Assembly (NCBI RefSeq): GCF_900100155.1
Contig: NZ_FMTP01000004.1
Coordinates: forward strand, 248,001 to 312,000
Source: Ancylobacter rudongensis
GTDB taxonomy: Bacteria; Pseudomonadota; Alphaproteobacteria; Rhizobiales; Xanthobacteraceae
Length of the DNA stretch: 64,000 nucleotides
Direction of reading: 5' to 3'
The position numbers were made by a program, and so were the translations under genes. This document shows, piece after piece, positions 33,277 to 43,414 of the stretch (position 1 is its first letter; every line of letters begins with the position of its first letter). Under the pieces are notes generated by a model. That model was not told where the DNA came from and ran no database searches. It saw only the letters and a program-made list of their open reading frames with translations.

Positions 33277-33349
33277 CCGTTCCTGTACCGCCCGGCGCGG
33301 CGTGCCGGGGGCACCGTTCCTGTACCGCCCGGCGCGGCGTGCCGGGGGC
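33277..33349. repeat. two tandem copies of a 36-bp unit
   Basis: Bases 33277-33312 (starting CCGTTCCTGTACCGCCCGGC) are repeated exactly at 33314-33349 with one base between, so the period is 37. The unit itself contains a short GC hairpin. It lies in the 258-base gap between the aldehyde dehydrogenase start and the ftsK stop, about 26 bases downstream of that stop. Confidence 0.9.
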
Positions 33350-33374
33350 GGTGGGTTGGTCAGGCCGTTGGCGG

Positions 33375-36278
33375 TCAGCCCTGCCGGGTGGTGAGGATGT
33401 CGCGCTTGCCGGCATGGTTCGCCGGGCCGACGATGCCCTCATTCTCCATCCGCTCCATCAGCGAGGCGGCGCGGTTGTAGCCGATCTGCAGCCGGCGCTG
33501 GATGTAGGAGGTCGACGCCTTCTTGTCGCGCAGCACCAGCGCCACCGCCTGGTCGTAGAGATCGCCGCAATCCTCGCCGCCAAGCGCGCCATTGGCGGAC
33601 TTGTCGAACACGGCGCTGTCCTCAGCGGCGGCCTCCTCGTCCTCCTCGGCCGTGACCTCCTCCAGATATTCCGGCCGCGCCTGGCTTTTAAGATGCTCGA
33701 CCACGCGCTCGACTTCCTGGTCGGAGACGAAGGGGCCGTGGACGCGGGAAATCCGCCCGCCGCCGGCCATGTAGAGCATGTCGCCCTGGCCCAGCAGCTG
33801 CTCGGCGCCCATTTCGCCGAGGATGGTGCGGCTGTCGATCTTGCTCGTCACCTGGAAGGAAATCCGGGTCGGGAAGTTCGCCTTGATGGTGCCGGTGATG
33901 ACATCGACGCTCGGGCGCTGGGTGGCCATGATGAGGTGGATGCCGGCGGCGCGGGCCATCTGGGCGAGCCGCTGGATGGCGCCCTCGATCTCCTTGCCGG
34001 CGACCATCATCAGGTCCGCCATCTCGTCGACGACGATGACGATGAAGGGCAGGGGATCGAGATCCATGATCTCCTCTTCCTCGATCAGCTCGCCGGTCTC
34101 CTTGTCGAAGCCCTTCTGCACCGTGCGGGTGATGATCTCGCCCTTGGCGGTCGCCTCCGCCACGCGGGCGTTGAAACCGTCAATGTTGCGCACGCCGAGG
34201 CGGCTCATCTTCTTGTAGCGGTCTTCCATCTCCCGCACCGCCCATTTAAGGGCGACGATGGCCTTCTTCGGGTCGGTGACGACCGGCGTCAGCAGATGCG
34301 GGATGCCCTCATAGACCGAGAGTTCCAGCATCTTCGGGTCGATCATGATCAGCCGGCACTGGTCCGGGCGGTGCCGGTAGAGCAGGCTCAGGATCATGGT
34401 GTTGATGGCCACCGACTTGCCCGAGCCTGTCGTGCCGGCGACCAGCAGGTGCGGCATGCGGGCGAGATCGACGATCACAGGCTCGCCGCCGATGGTCTTG
34501 CCCAGCCCGATGCCGAGCTTGGCGCGGGCGGCCTCGAATTCGTGGCTCGCCAGCATCTCGCGCAGCCACACCGTCTCGCGGCGCTGGTTGGGCAGCTCGA
34601 TGCCGATGACGTTGCGCCCTTCCACCACGGCGACGCGGGCGGAGATGGCGCTCATCGAGCGGGCGATGTCGGCGGACAGGCCGATGACGCGGCTCGACTT
34701 GATGCCGGGCGCCGGCTCCAGCTCATACAGCGTCACCACCGGGCCGGGATTGGCGTCGATGATCTCACCGCGCACGCCGAAATCATGCAGCACCTGCTGC
34801 AGCTTCACCGAATTGCGGTCGAGGAATTCTTCCGACAGTTCGTAGTCGGGCTCGTTCTGCGGCGGCTCGGTCAGCAGTTCCAGCGGCGGCAGCTCGTAGC
34901 CGTCATGTGCCTCGGTCGCCGGGCGTGGGGCGGGACGGGGCGCGCGGGCTGCCGGGGCGGGCGCGGCAACCGGGGCGGCAATGGGCGCTACAGTGGCGGG
35001 CGCCGGCGCGGGAGCGGCGATCGGCGCCGGGGCCGGGGCCGGTGGCGTGGCCGCGACTGCCACCATGCCGAACATCGGCCAGGAGAACGACAATTCGGCC
35101 GGCGTCACGCTGTAGCCGGAGAAGCCGCCCAGCACCGCGGCCGGCGCCTCGGCCGAGGGGGCGCTGTCCTCGATCAGGGGCTCGCCGTCGGCAGGCTCGG
35201 GCGCGAGGTCGCGCGCGGCGGCGTCTTCCGCCCAGAACTCTTCGACTCCGGTGTCGGCGTCGTCCTCGAACTCGTCGTCCTCGTCGTCGGCGAAATCCTG
35301 TTCGGCGAATTCGTCCTCGGCCACTTCGTGTCCGGCGAATTCCTGTTCGTCATCCGCCGCGAAGACGGATTGAGGGGCGACGGGTTCCGGGGCGCCTTCC
35401 TGCGCCTGGGCGGGCATTTCCCGACGCGCGGTCTCCCCGGCCGGGGCCGCGCTGTCGCGCACGGCGCCGTAGCGCGCGGCGAGCAGGCGCTCCTCCTCCG
35501 GGAACTCGTCCTCATAGGCGCCGTCTTCCAGCGGAATGAGGTCGTAGATATCGGCCACGTCGTTGGGCACTACGTCGGGGGCCATCACATCGTGCGCGGC
35601 GACATCATTGGCGGCGGTGAACTGCTCGTCCGGCACCCAGGTCGCGCCCGGCGCAAGCGTCCGCGCGACGGGGATCACCGGCGGCGTGTCGTAGCCGAAC
35701 TGGATCATCGAGGCGACCGGCGGGGCGACCGGGCGGGCGGCGACGGCCGGCGCCGTGGCGGCGGGAGACGGTGCGGCTTCCACAAGCGGCGCGGCCGCAA
35801 CGGGCGCGGCCACCGGGGGGACGACCGGCGCGGGCGAGATTTCGGGCTGGGCGCCCAGCGCGCGGCGGGCATGGGCGGCGATCAGCGCCTTCGGCACCGC
35901 GCCGAGCGGCGGCTTGCGCGGTGGCACCCGCAGCACGGGCGTCTGCGAGGGACGCGGCGGCGCCACGATGGCGGTGGCGGTCGTGGGCGCTTCCGGCACC
36001 GGCGCCGGCAGCGGCTGGCGCATCAGATAGTCCGGCGTGCGGGTGAAGCGCGTATTGGGCGGCATGGTGAAGGGCTGCAGCCAGCTCGGCACCATTTCGT
36101 GCTGCGGCGCCACGACGGGCGGCCGGGGCGCGGGGGCTGCCGTCTTCGGCACCTTGGGCGCCGGTGGCGCGTGCGTCACCTGCGGGTTGGCGCGGGAGAA
36201 CACATGAGTCTGGGCGGTCGCCTTCGACTCGGAAGCCTTGTCCGCATTCGGATCGGAGGGACGCGCCGGATTACGCAT
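33375..36278 (-). CDS. FtsK/SpoIIIE-type DNA translocase lacking N-terminal membrane segments
   Basis: A 967-residue protein. The first 470 residues are Pro/Ala-rich and then acidic ([12 protein letters not shown]-like runs) with no hydrophobic span. Then come the FtsK alpha/beta translocase domain (about 490-840; Walker [17 protein letters not shown], Walker [13 protein letters not shown]) and a C-terminal gamma winged helix (about 905-965, [20 protein letters not shown]) that reads KOPS-type DNA. It should pump chromosomal DNA near dif sites. Lack of the four-helix anchor suggests this is a second, soluble or protein-tethered paralogue beside a canonical FtsK elsewhere; that is inference. 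The ATG at 36278 is the only good start seen. Confidence 0.88.
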   Translation of the reverse strand: MRNPARPSDPNADKASESKATAQTHVFSRANPQVTHAPPAPKVPKTAAPAPRPPVVAPQHEMVPSWLQPFTMPPNTRFTRTPDYLMRQPLPAPVPEAPTTATAIVAPPRPSQTPVLRVPPRKPPLGAVPKALIAAHARRALGAQPEISPAPVVPPVAAPVAAAPLVEAAPSPAATAPAVAARPVAPPVASMIQFGYDTPPVIPVARTLAPGATWVPDEQFTAANDVAAHDVMAPDVVPNDVADIYDLIPLEDGAYEDEFPEEERLLAARYGAVRDSAAPAGETARREMPAQAQEGAPEPVAPQSVFAADDEQEFAGHEVAEDEFAEQDFADDEDDEFEDDADTGVEEFWAEDAAARDLAPEPADGEPLIEDSAPSAEAPAAVLGGFSGYSVTPAELSFSWPMFGMVAVAATPPAPAPAPIAAPAPAPATVAPIAAPVAAPAPAARAPRPAPRPATEAHDGYELPPLELLTEPPQNEPDYELSEEFLDRNSVKLQQVLHDFGVRGEIIDANPGPVVTLYELEPAPGIKSSRVIGLSADIARSMSAISARVAVVEGRNVIGIELPNQRRETVWLREMLASHEFEAARAKLGIGLGKTIGGEPVIVDLARMPHLLVAGTTGSGKSVAINTMILSLLYRHRPDQCRLIMIDPKMLELSVYEGIPHLLTPVVTDPKKAIVALKWAVREMEDRYKKMSRLGVRNIDGFNARVAEATAKGEIITRTVQKGFDKETGELIEEEEIMDLDPLPFIVIVVDEMADLMMVAGKEIEGAIQRLAQMARAAGIHLIMATQRPSVDVITGTIKANFPTRISFQVTSKIDSRTILGEMGAEQLLGQGDMLYMAGGGRISRVHGPFVSDQEVERVVEHLKSQARPEYLEEVTAEEDEEAAAEDSAVFDKSANGALGGEDCGDLYDQAVALVLRDKKASTSYIQRRLQIGYNRAASLMERMENEGIVGPANHAGKRDILTTRQG

Positions 36279-36457
36279 GGGACGCTGGAACCTTTGCCAC
36301 TACTGCCGTTGAGCCTGCCGGACGATGCGCGAAAGGCGCCGTCGCGGCCGTGCCATATGGTTAGGCGCACAGCGTTAACGAACGGTATGAAGCGGCGGGA
36401 TTTCCCGCGTCGAAAGGCGTGGACCGGCGCGTCTCTCCGCTGGCCGAAGCGCAGGCG

Positions 36458-36778
36458 TCAGACCGGCAGGCCGAGCGTGGCGCGGATTTCCGCCGGCATC
36501 AGGTCATGCGTCTCGGGGTGCTTCATCATGTAGCGGCCGAACACTGAGCAGCGCGGCACCACGGCCAGCCCGCGCTGGCGGGCGCTGGCGAGGCCGGCCT
36601 CGACCAGCTTGGTGGCGAGCCCGCGCCCGCCGAGTTCCGGCGGCACTTCGGTGTGGGTGAAGATGATGTGGTCATGGGCGAGAATATACTGCGCGATGGC
36701 GGTCTGGCCGTCCTGCTCGATCTCGAAGCGGTCGGCAGCGCGGTTGTCCCGCACTGGGACTTCGCCGTTCATGCTCAT
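36458..36778 (-). CDS. small GNAT-fold acetyltransferase (YjdJ-like)
   Basis: A 106-residue protein of the short GNAT type. HTEVPPELGGRGLATKLVEA (about 42-61) is the acetyl-CoA loop, and VVPRCSVFGRYMMKHPE near 73-89 is the shared C-terminal block of this N-acetyltransferase group. Substrate unknown. AGGAG lies before the ATG at 36778; a second ATG at 36772 is possible. It is divergent from the nitroreductase gene across about 180 bases. Confidence 0.85.
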   Translation of the reverse strand: MSMNGEVPVRDNRAADRFEIEQDGQTAIAQYILAHDHIIFTHTEVPPELGGRGLATKLVEAGLASARQRGLAVVPRCSVFGRYMMKHPETHDLMPAEIRATLGLPV

Positions 36779-36956
36779 GGTTTTTCTCCTTGGGGGCGCC
36801 CGGTTCGGTTTCGTGAGGTCGGTTTGGCGTAAGGCGGGCGCCTTGGGATATTGTCGACCAAAACGGGTGCAGCGTCGCCCCCGTTTGGCCGCGCGGGGTG
36901 AATTTATCGGCTGGGTCCGATATAGCGCAGCTCAACCTGCAGGGAAGAGAGCGCCG

Positions 36957-37571
36957 ATGACCCCGCCCCCTCGCCGTCCGTCCACTCCCGAAGCGCTGGC
37001 GCTGCTGGAGACCCGCCGCTCGGTCGCCGCCGCCGGCCTGCATGCGCCGGGGCCGGATGCCGACCAGACCCGCCGCCTGCTCGCCATCGCCGCCCGGGTG
37101 CCCGATCACGCCATGCTGGTGCCGTGGCGCTTCATCGTCATCTCAGGCGCGGCGCGGGGCGAGATCGGCGCGCGGCTGTCGCAGGCCTATCGCGAGAACA
37201 ACACCCATATGCCTGAGGAAAAGCGGGAGAAATTCGCCGCCATCATGGGGCGGCTGTTTCCCGCCCCGCTGGCGGTGGTGGTGGTCAGCCGCCCGGTGGA
37301 GAGCAGCGCCATCCCCGCCTTCGAGCAGGAGCTTTCCGCCGGCGCCGTCTGCATGAACCTGCTGACCGGCGCGGCGGCGATGGGGTTTGACGGCATCTGG
37401 GTGACGGGCTGGGCGGCGACGCACAAGGCGGCGCTGGCGATCCTCGGCGTGGGGGAGGGCGAGCGGGTGGCCGGAATTCTCCATATCGGCACCGCCAAGG
37501 AGGCCCCCGCCGACCGCCCGCGTCCGGATGTGGCGGCGCTCACCACGCACTGGTCGCCGCCCGAGGCATGA
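36957..37571 (+). CDS. nitroreductase-family protein (YdjA-like)
   Basis: A 204-residue FMN-dependent nitroreductase-fold protein. The N-terminal LETRRSVAAAGLHAPGPD (compare RRS-type FMN phosphate contacts), VPDHAMLVPWRFIVISG near 48-64 and GFDGIWVTGWAATHKAALA near 145-163 fit the compact YdjA subgroup, which lacks the longer inserts of NfsA/NfsB. It reduces an unknown substrate with NAD(P)H. GGGAAGAGAG precedes the ATG at 36957. Convergent with malate synthase G; a terminator lies between. Confidence 0.87.
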   Translation: MTPPPRRPSTPEALALLETRRSVAAAGLHAPGPDADQTRRLLAIAARVPDHAMLVPWRFIVISGAARGEIGARLSQAYRENNTHMPEEKREKFAAIMGRLFPAPLAVVVVSRPVESSAIPAFEQELSAGAVCMNLLTGAAAMGFDGIWVTGWAATHKAALAILGVGEGERVAGILHIGTAKEAPADRPRPDVAALTTHWSPPEA

Positions 37572-37602
37572 AAAAAGACCGCCCCGGCGAACCGGGACGG
37601 CC
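37571..37602 (-). terminator. intrinsic terminator of glcB
   Basis: On the minus strand the stem GGCCGTCCCGG / CCGGGGCGGTC (37592-37602 and 37577-37587; two G-U pairs in RNA) closes a 4-base loop and is followed by six T (plus-strand aaaaaa at 37571-37576). It lies 40 bases past the glcB stop and overlaps the last bases of the convergent nitroreductase gene. Confidence 0.85.
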
Positions 37603-37641
37603 TCTTCTCTGGCGTTTTTTGGCGCTTCCTCGAAGGGTGGA

Positions 37642-39828
37642 TCAGGCGGCGGCCTGGGCCTCAGCCTGCGCCTGCTTCGCCTCGCGGCGGCGGCGGGTGA
37701 GCACGAATTCGGTGTAGCCGTTGGGCTGGGCGCGGCCCTCGAAGACCAGGTCGCGGGCGGCGCGGAAGGCGAAGCCGTCATAGGCCGGCGCCATCGGCAC
37801 ATAGGCCGGGTCGCCCGCGTTCTGGCCGTCGACCACCTTGGCCATGCGGCGCAGCGTCTCCTCGACCTGCTCGGCCGTGACCACGCCGTGCATCAGCCAG
37901 TTGGCGACGTGCTGCGAGGAGATGCGCAGCGTCGCGCGGTCTTCCATCAGCCCGACATCGTGAATGTCCGGCACCTTGGAGCAGCCGACGCCCTGGTCGA
38001 CCCAGCGCACGACATAGCCGAGAATGCCCTGGATGTTGTTGTCCAGCTCCTGCTGCACGTCGGCGGGGTCCCAATTGCCGCGGTCGACCACGGGGATGGT
38101 GAGCAGGTCGCGGCGCGCGGCGCGCTTGCGGTGGCGCAGTTCCGCCTGCCGCTTGAACACGTCCACCTTGTGGTAGTGCAGCGCGTGCAGCGTGGCGGCG
38201 GTAGGCGAGGGCACCCAGGCGGTGTTGGCGCCGGCCAGCGGATGGGCGACCTTCTGCGCGATCATGTCGGCCATGCGGTCGGGCATCGCCCACATGCCCT
38301 TGCCGATCTGGCCGTGGCCGTCGAGATGGGCGGCAAGGCCGGCATCGACATTGTTGTCCTCATAGGCCTTGATCCAGGCCTGCGCCTTCATCTCGTTCTT
38401 GCGCACCACCGGCCCCGCCTCCATCGAGGTGTGGATCTCGTCGCCGGTGCGGTCGAGGAAGCCGGTATTGATGAACACCACCCGCTCGCGGGCGGCGCGG
38501 ATCGAGGCGGAGAGGTTGGCGCTGGTGCGACGCTCCTCGTCCATAATGCCGATCTTCAGCGTGTTGAGGTCCAGCCCCAGCGCCTGCTCGACGCGGGCGA
38601 ACAGGTCGACGGCGAAGGCCACTTCCTCGGGGCCGTGCATCTTCGGCTTGACGATATAGACCGAGCCGGCGCGGCTGTTGCGCAGCGCGCCGGTGCCCTT
38701 GAGGTCGTGCAGCGCGATCAGGGTGGTGACGGCGGCATCGAGAATGGCCTCGGGAATCTCCCGGCCCTGCGCGTCCAGCACCGCATCGGTCAGCATATGC
38801 TGGCCGACATTGCGCACCAGCATCAGGCTGCGCCCATGCAGGGTGAGCTCGCCGCCGGTGGCGGAGGTGTAGCGGCGATCGGCGGCGAGGCTGCGCTCCA
38901 CCGTCTCGCGGCCCTTGGCGAAGCTGGCGCTGAGCGTGCCGGACATCAGGCCGAGCCAGTTGCGATAGACCAGCACCTTGTCCTGGGCGTCCACCGCCGC
39001 GACGCTGTCCTCGCAGTCGACGATGGTGGTCACCGCCGCCTCGATGACGATATCGGCGATGCCGGCGGCGTCGGTCTTGCCGATGCGGTGGGCGCGGTCG
39101 ATGACGATGTCGATATGCAGGCCGTGATGGACCAGCAGCACCGAGGCCGGCGCCTCGGGCGCGCCGCTGAAGCCGGCGAACTGGGCGGGGTCCTTGAGCG
39201 AGGTGCGCGTGCCGGAGGCGAGCTCGGCGACCAGCGCACCCTCCGCCACGCGATAGGCGACGACATCAGCATGGCTGCCGGCGGCCAGCGGCACGCTGTC
39301 GTCGAGGAAGGCGCGGGCGCTCTCGATCACGCGCTGGGCGCGCACGGCGTTGAAGCCGTTGGACCGGCTGGCGCCCTTGTCCTCGGGCAGGGCGTCGGTG
39401 CCATAGAGCGCGTCATAGAGGCTGCCCCAGCGGGCATTGGCGGCGTTCAGCGCATAGCGGGCATTGGTGACGGGCACCACCAGCTGCGGGCCGGGAATGC
39501 GGGCCAGCTCGTCATCCACCTTGTCGGTGACGACTTCGAAGGCTTCCGGCTCCGGCAGCAGATAGCCGATCTCGGCCAGGAAGACCTCATAGGCGACGGG
39601 ATCGATCGGCTTGTTACGGTGGGCGCGGTGCCAGGCGTCGATCTGCGCCTGCAGTTCGTCGCGGCGGGCCAGCAGTTCCGCATTGCGCGGGGCGAAGTCG
39701 CGCACGATGCCGGCGAAGCTCTCCCAGAAGGCCTCTACCTCGACCCCGGTGCCGGGAATGGCCTCCTTGTTGATGAAGTCGACAAGGTCGGAATCCACCT
39801 TCAGGCCGGCGAGGTCGGTGTAGTTCAT
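37642..39828 (-). CDS. glcB: malate synthase G
   Basis: A 728-residue enzyme condensing glyoxylate and acetyl-CoA to malate, in the glyoxylate cycle or glyoxylate/glycolate use. Length and single-chain layout are of type G, not the shorter type A. Family blocks seen are [18 protein letters not shown] near 263 and the catalytic RGxGC-like region [19 protein letters not shown] near 455, with a late catalytic Asp in [18 protein letters not shown] near 575. Start is the ATG at 39828; the in-frame extension is leader DNA. Next upstream on the same strand is aceA, and an 18-bp dyad lies in between. Confidence 0.95.
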   Translation of the reverse strand: MNYTDLAGLKVDSDLVDFINKEAIPGTGVEVEAFWESFAGIVRDFAPRNAELLARRDELQAQIDAWHRAHRNKPIDPVAYEVFLAEIGYLLPEPEAFEVVTDKVDDELARIPGPQLVVPVTNARYALNAANARWGSLYDALYGTDALPEDKGASRSNGFNAVRAQRVIESARAFLDDSVPLAAGSHADVVAYRVAEGALVAELASGTRTSLKDPAQFAGFSGAPEAPASVLLVHHGLHIDIVIDRAHRIGKTDAAGIADIVIEAAVTTIVDCEDSVAAVDAQDKVLVYRNWLGLMSGTLSASFAKGRETVERSLAADRRYTSATGGELTLHGRSLMLVRNVGQHMLTDAVLDAQGREIPEAILDAAVTTLIALHDLKGTGALRNSRAGSVYIVKPKMHGPEEVAFAVDLFARVEQALGLDLNTLKIGIMDEERRTSANLSASIRAARERVVFINTGFLDRTGDEIHTSMEAGPVVRKNEMKAQAWIKAYEDNNVDAGLAAHLDGHGQIGKGMWAMPDRMADMIAQKVAHPLAGANTAWVPSPTAATLHALHYHKVDVFKRQAELRHRKRAARRDLLTIPVVDRGNWDPADVQQELDNNIQGILGYVVRWVDQGVGCSKVPDIHDVGLMEDRATLRISSQHVANWLMHGVVTAEQVEETLRRMAKVVDGQNAGDPAYVPMAPAYDGFAFRAARDLVFEGRAQPNGYTEFVLTRRRREAKQAQAEAQAAA

Positions 39829-40137
39829 GACAGGTCCCTTCACGCGAGCGGAAAGCCGGTCGCCGCGAGCGTCCGGCACAGCTGTGCTTTCCAATAGACA
39901 AAAGTGCGGGTGCGGCGCAACATCGCACATAGTCGAAGTTTTGCCCGTGGCAAGGGGTGAACCCTTGCGGGTCAACGCTTCGTGAGGCGTTTGCGTTGCA
40001 GCGCAAAAATGAAAAGCCTCACCCCCGGGGATGACGAAAACGTCCCCCCGGGGCGCCCGGCCTTCGCCGGACCACGGCGGCGGCTCTCCCCGAACCGCCG
40101 CCGGGCGCGCCGTGCGCCGCCCCGGAGTGACAAGGGC
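39829..40137. other. intergenic region between aceA and glcB
   Basis: About 310 bases with no gene. From the glcB side it should hold the glcB promoter and leader, and it contains the TTTGCG dyad listed separately. The part near aceA (40020-40137) is GC-palindromic, including an 8-bp stem GGCGGCGG/CCGCCGCC at 40076-40102, and may act as the end of the aceA message. Confidence 0.55.
39990..40007. promoter_or_regulatory. 18-bp dyad upstream of glcB
   Basis: TTTGCG-TTGCAG-CGCAAA is symmetrical at 16 of 18 positions. It lies 162-179 bases before the glcB ATG. From memory, ScfR-family regulators (RamB, PccR) of acetate and propionate genes bind TTTGCAAA-like elements. An ScfR-like gene is encoded 2 kb away, so this is a candidate binding site. 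Confidence 0.5.
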
Positions 40138-41433
40138 TCAGAACTGCGCCGTTTCCGTCGAGTCCTGCATCGCCGTGGTGGCGCTCATGCCTTCGCTGAG
40201 CACGGTGGCGATGGCGTCGAAATAGCTGGTGCCCACTTCGCGCTGGTGGCGCGTGGCGGTGAAGCCCTGCGCTTCCGCCGCGAATTCGCGCTGCTGCAGT
40301 TCGGAATAGGCGGCCATGCCGTCCTCGCGGTAGCGCCGCGCCAGCTCGAAGGTGGTGAAGCACTGGTTGTGGAAGCCGGCGAGCGTGATGAACTGGTACT
40401 TGTAGCCCATGGCCCCCAGCTCGGCCTGGAAGGTCTTCATCTGCGCCTTGTCCATGTGCTTGGCCCAGTTGAAGGAAGGTGAGCAGTTATAGGCCAGCAT
40501 CTTGCCCGGATGGACGCGGTGCACGCCCTCGGCGAAGCGGCGGGCATCGTCGAGGCTGGGGGTCGAGGTCTCGCACCAGAGCAGGTCGGCATAGGGCGCA
40601 TAGGCGATGGCGCGGGCGATGCCGGCCTCGAAGCCGCCATTGTAGCGGTAGAAGCCTTCCTGCGTGCGCTCACCGGAGATGAAGGGCCGGTCCAGCTCGT
40701 CAATGTCGGAGGTGATGAGCCGGGCCGATTCCGCGTCGGTGCGGGCCATGATGATGGTGGGCACACCGAGCACGTCGGCGGCCAGGCGGGCGGCGTTCAG
40801 CGTGCGGACAAACTGCCGGGTGGGCACCAGCACCTTGCCGCCGAGATGGCCGCACTTCTTCTCCGAGGCCAGCTGGTCCTCGAAATGCACCGCCGCCGCG
40901 CCGGCCTCGATCAGCGCCTTGGTGAGCTCATAGGCGTTGAGCTGGCCACCGAAACCGGCCTCGGCATCGGCGATGATCGGCACGAAATAATCGTGCTCGG
41001 GACCCTTGGCGCCGTCGGCGCGCTCCATGGTCTGGATCTGGTCGGCGCGCATCAGCGCCTTGTTGATGCGCCGGACCACGGCCGGGACGCTGTCGACGGG
41101 ATAGAGGCTCTGGTCGGGATACATGTCGCCGGACGAATTGCCGTCGGCGGCCACCTGCCAGCCGGAGAGATAGATCGCCTCCAGCCCGGCCTTCACCTGC
41201 TGCACCGCCTGGATGCCGGTATAGGTGCCCATGGTCGGCACGAAATCCTGCGTCTGCAGCAGTTCCCACAGCCGGCGGGCGCCATTGGTCGCGAGCGTGT
41301 GCTCGATGCGCAGCGAGCCGGCGAGGCGGGCGACCTCAGCGGGGGCGTAGCTGCGATGGATGTTCCGCCAGCGCTCCGGCGCCCAGTGCGGGGCGGGGAA
41401 GGTGTCGGGCGTGGTGCGAAGCTGGTCCAGCAT
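40138..41433 (-). CDS. aceA: isocitrate lyase
   Basis: A 431-residue enzyme cleaving isocitrate to glyoxylate and succinate. The signature KKCGHLGGK is at 192-200 with catalytic Cys194. [18 protein letters not shown] near 153 and [14 protein letters not shown] near 310 are also family blocks. Length is that of bacterial ICL1. Start at the ATG 41433 gives the usual N-terminus (MLDQLRTT). It is preceded on the same strand by a small gene (gap 164 bases) and followed by glcB, so both glyoxylate-cycle enzymes are clustered, with a ScfR-like regulator divergent from them. Confidence 0.95.
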   Translation of the reverse strand: MLDQLRTTPDTFPAPHWAPERWRNIHRSYAPAEVARLAGSLRIEHTLATNGARRLWELLQTQDFVPTMGTYTGIQAVQQVKAGLEAIYLSGWQVAADGNSSGDMYPDQSLYPVDSVPAVVRRINKALMRADQIQTMERADGAKGPEHDYFVPIIADAEAGFGGQLNAYELTKALIEAGAAAVHFEDQLASEKKCGHLGGKVLVPTRQFVRTLNAARLAADVLGVPTIIMARTDAESARLITSDIDELDRPFISGERTQEGFYRYNGGFEAGIARAIAYAPYADLLWCETSTPSLDDARRFAEGVHRVHPGKMLAYNCSPSFNWAKHMDKAQMKTFQAELGAMGYKYQFITLAGFHNQCFTTFELARRYREDGMAAYSELQQREFAAEAQGFTATRHQREVGTSYFDAIATVLSEGMSATTAMQDSTETAQF

Positions 41434-41597
41434 GGTCGTTTCCTGCAGCGATGTCGGGGAAGGAGAGAGACGCGGGGGCCGAGGAGGGCGCGGCTCCCGC
41501 GCCGGCCGACCCGCTTCGCGCGTCCTCGAAACGGGACGGCCGGAAGTCGGGCAGCCTGAAGTCATGCGGTTTGAAGCGGGGTCTTGCGGCCATCAGC

Positions 41598-41849
41598 CTA
41601 GCGGGGCCGCCGCGCATAGGTGGCCGCCACCAGCCGCCCGCCGAGCAGCGCGCCGACGAGCGCGCTCATGTCGTCCTGGCCGGGCGCCATGGCGATGCGG
41701 TGGCGGCCGATGCGGTGAACGATGGTGAAGTCCTTGGCGGCCAGCCCCTGGTCGCGGAAGACCTGGCCGATCTCCTCGGCGTCGCCGCCGATGATGGTGA
41801 CGAATTCGTCTTCGCCTGAGGTGGTTTGGCTATGGGTGGTCGGGCTCAT
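41598..41849 (-). CDS. small conserved-looking protein leading the aceA operon
   Basis: An 83-residue protein starting at the ATG at 41849, with GGGAGGA at 6-base spacing. The sequence (EFVTIIGGDAEEIGQVFRDQ, then DFTIVHRIGRHRIAM and a Gly-rich ALLGGRLVAA) looks like a compact alpha/beta domain with no membrane span. I know no function. Its place between the promoter region and aceA suggests a role in isocitrate lyase control or acetate growth. The longer same-frame reading upstream crosses the regulator's operator region and is rejected. Confidence 0.65.
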   Translation of the reverse strand: MSPTTHSQTTSGEDEFVTIIGGDAEEIGQVFRDQGLAAKDFTIVHRIGRHRIAMAPGQDDMSALVGALLGGRLVAATYARRPR

Positions 41850-41873
41850 GTCAATTCCTCCCTGCAATGTCTG

Positions 41874-41990
41874 GTGTAAAGATTTAACACTCGACACCGA
41901 AAGGCAAGAAAGATAATGATTTGAGCGTGTTAAGCTGATAAGGCTTGTAAAGTTTACAGGTCGATTTTGTAAAGCCAGCAAAGGGCCGGG
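41874..41990. promoter_or_regulatory. AT-rich divergent control region with multiple dyads
   Basis: Between the small aceA-operon gene and the ScfR-like gene lies an unusually AT-rich 143-base space. It contains a near-palindrome GTGTAAAGATTTAACAC (41874-41890), a perfect 13-base palindrome TGTAAAGTTTACA (41946-41958) and a related half site TTTTGTAAAG (41965-41974). Repeated TGTAAA halves suggest one regulator binding on both sides, most simply the ScfR-like protein controlling itself and aceA. Confidence 0.6.
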
Positions 41991-41992
41991 CC

Positions 41993-43414
41993 ATGCTCGC
42001 CACCACCGAACCGCGCATCGGCAGCCGGGTGCAGAGGCTGCGCCGCGCCAAGCGCATCTCGCAGGCGGACCTCGCGACCGCGCTCGGCATTTCCGCCAGC
42101 TATCTGAACCTGATCGAGCATAATCGCCGGCGGATCACCGTGCCGCTGCTGATGAAGCTGGCCGGCTATTTCGGCATCGAGCCGGGCGAGCTGGTGGAGA
42201 ACGACGAAACCCGCCTCGTCGGCGACATGATGGAGCTGTTCAGCGACGAGCTGTTCGCCGAGAACGCGCTGACCAACCAGGACATTCGCGACCTCGCCAC
42301 CTCCAACCCGGCGATCGGGCGGGCGGTGGTGCGGCTCTACGACCAGTTCAAGACGCTGCGCGAGGCGCACCGCACCGGCGGCACCGGGGCGCTGGACAGC
42401 GAGGCCGGCTATCACCCCTCGACCGATGCGGTGTCCGATTTCATCCAGGAGAACGCCAATTACTTTCCCACGCTGGAGGCCGAGGCCGAGCGCATCCGCC
42501 GCGACATCGATTTCGCCTCGGATTCGTTCGAATACGGGCTGAAGAGCTACCTCTCCAACGTGTTCGGGCTGAACTGGCGCTCCGCCTCGCTGCCGGCCGG
42601 CATCGCCCGGCGCTATGATGCGGGGGCGCATGAGCTCATCACCGCCGAGGTGCTGCCGCCGGAATCGGCGCTGTTCGTGGTCGCCCACCAGCTCGGCCTG
42701 CTCGCCGCCTCGCGCCAGATCGACGAGCTGATCGAGGCCGGCAACCTGCCGGCGGACGCGCCCATCGTCACCCGCAACGCGCTGGCGAGCTATTTCGCCT
42801 CGGCGCTGGTCATGCCCTATGAGCCGTTCTTCGCCGCCTGCCAGGAAACGCGCTACGACATTGAGCGCATCCAGCGCCGCTTCCGCACCAGCTTCGAGCA
42901 GGTGTGCCACCGCATGACCACGCTGCAGCGGCCGGGGCGCTCCGGTATCCCGCTGCATCTGGTGCGGACCGATATCGCCGGCAACATCTCCAAGCGCTTC
43001 TCGCTGTCGGGCATCCATATTTCCCGCCATTCCGGCGCCTGCCCGCGCTGGAACGTCTATGCCGCCTTCTTCCATCCCGAGCGGATCAATGTGCAGCTGA
43101 GCCAGATGCCGGAGGGCCAGCGCTATTTCTGTATCGCCAAGTCGATCACCAAAGGCGGCCACCGGCACAATGCGCCGCGCCGGCACCTCTCCATCGGGCT
43201 CGGCTGCCACATCAGCCACGCCCACCAGATGGTCTATTCCGACGGCATGAACCTCTCCGATCCCTCGCAGACCGTGCCGATCGGGGTCGGCTGCCGCATC
43301 TGCCCGCGGCTCGACTGCGAGCAGCGCGCCCAGCCGCCGACCGACCACCGCTTCACCCTGAACGAGATCGACATGTCGGAGAGCTTCTACGCCCCGGCGC
43401 GGCGGGGGCTTTAG
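41993..43414 (+). CDS. ScfR/RamB-type regulator (XRE helix-turn-helix plus short-chain fatty acyl-CoA domain)
   Basis: A 473-residue regulator. The N-terminal XRE helix-turn-helix (about 10-65) has RISQADLATALGISASYLNL. The long C-terminal part has the IrrE-like and DUF2083 regions, with Cys residues near GACPRWNVYAAF (about 350) and GVGCRICPRLDCEQRAQ (about 430). Relatives RamB, PccR and MccR control acetate, propionate or methylcitrate genes and sense short acyl-CoAs. It is divergent from the aceA operon across a dyad-rich space, so it probably regulates aceA and itself. The 3' end overlaps the convergent ClC gene by 4 bases. Confidence 0.9.
   Translation: MLATTEPRIGSRVQRLRRAKRISQADLATALGISASYLNLIEHNRRRITVPLLMKLAGYFGIEPGELVENDETRLVGDMMELFSDELFAENALTNQDIRDLATSNPAIGRAVVRLYDQFKTLREAHRTGGTGALDSEAGYHPSTDAVSDFIQENANYFPTLEAEAERIRRDIDFASDSFEYGLKSYLSNVFGLNWRSASLPAGIARRYDAGAHELITAEVLPPESALFVVAHQLGLLAASRQIDELIEAGNLPADAPIVTRNALASYFASALVMPYEPFFAACQETRYDIERIQRRFRTSFEQVCHRMTTLQRPGRSGIPLHLVRTDIAGNISKRFSLSGIHISRHSGACPRWNVYAAFFHPERINVQLSQMPEGQRYFCIAKSITKGGHRHNAPRRHLSIGLGCHISHAHQMVYSDGMNLSDPSQTVPIGVGCRICPRLDCEQRAQPPTDHRFTLNEIDMSESFYAPARRGL

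Noticed and set aside
33277-33349. Start of a CRISPR or minisatellite array
   Set aside because: There are only two copies with a one-base spacer, so it is a simple tandem duplication.
41850-41981. 44-residue N-terminal extension of the small aceA-operon protein
   Set aside because: It would code through the AT-rich dyad region; GGGAGGA before the ATG at 41849 marks the real start.
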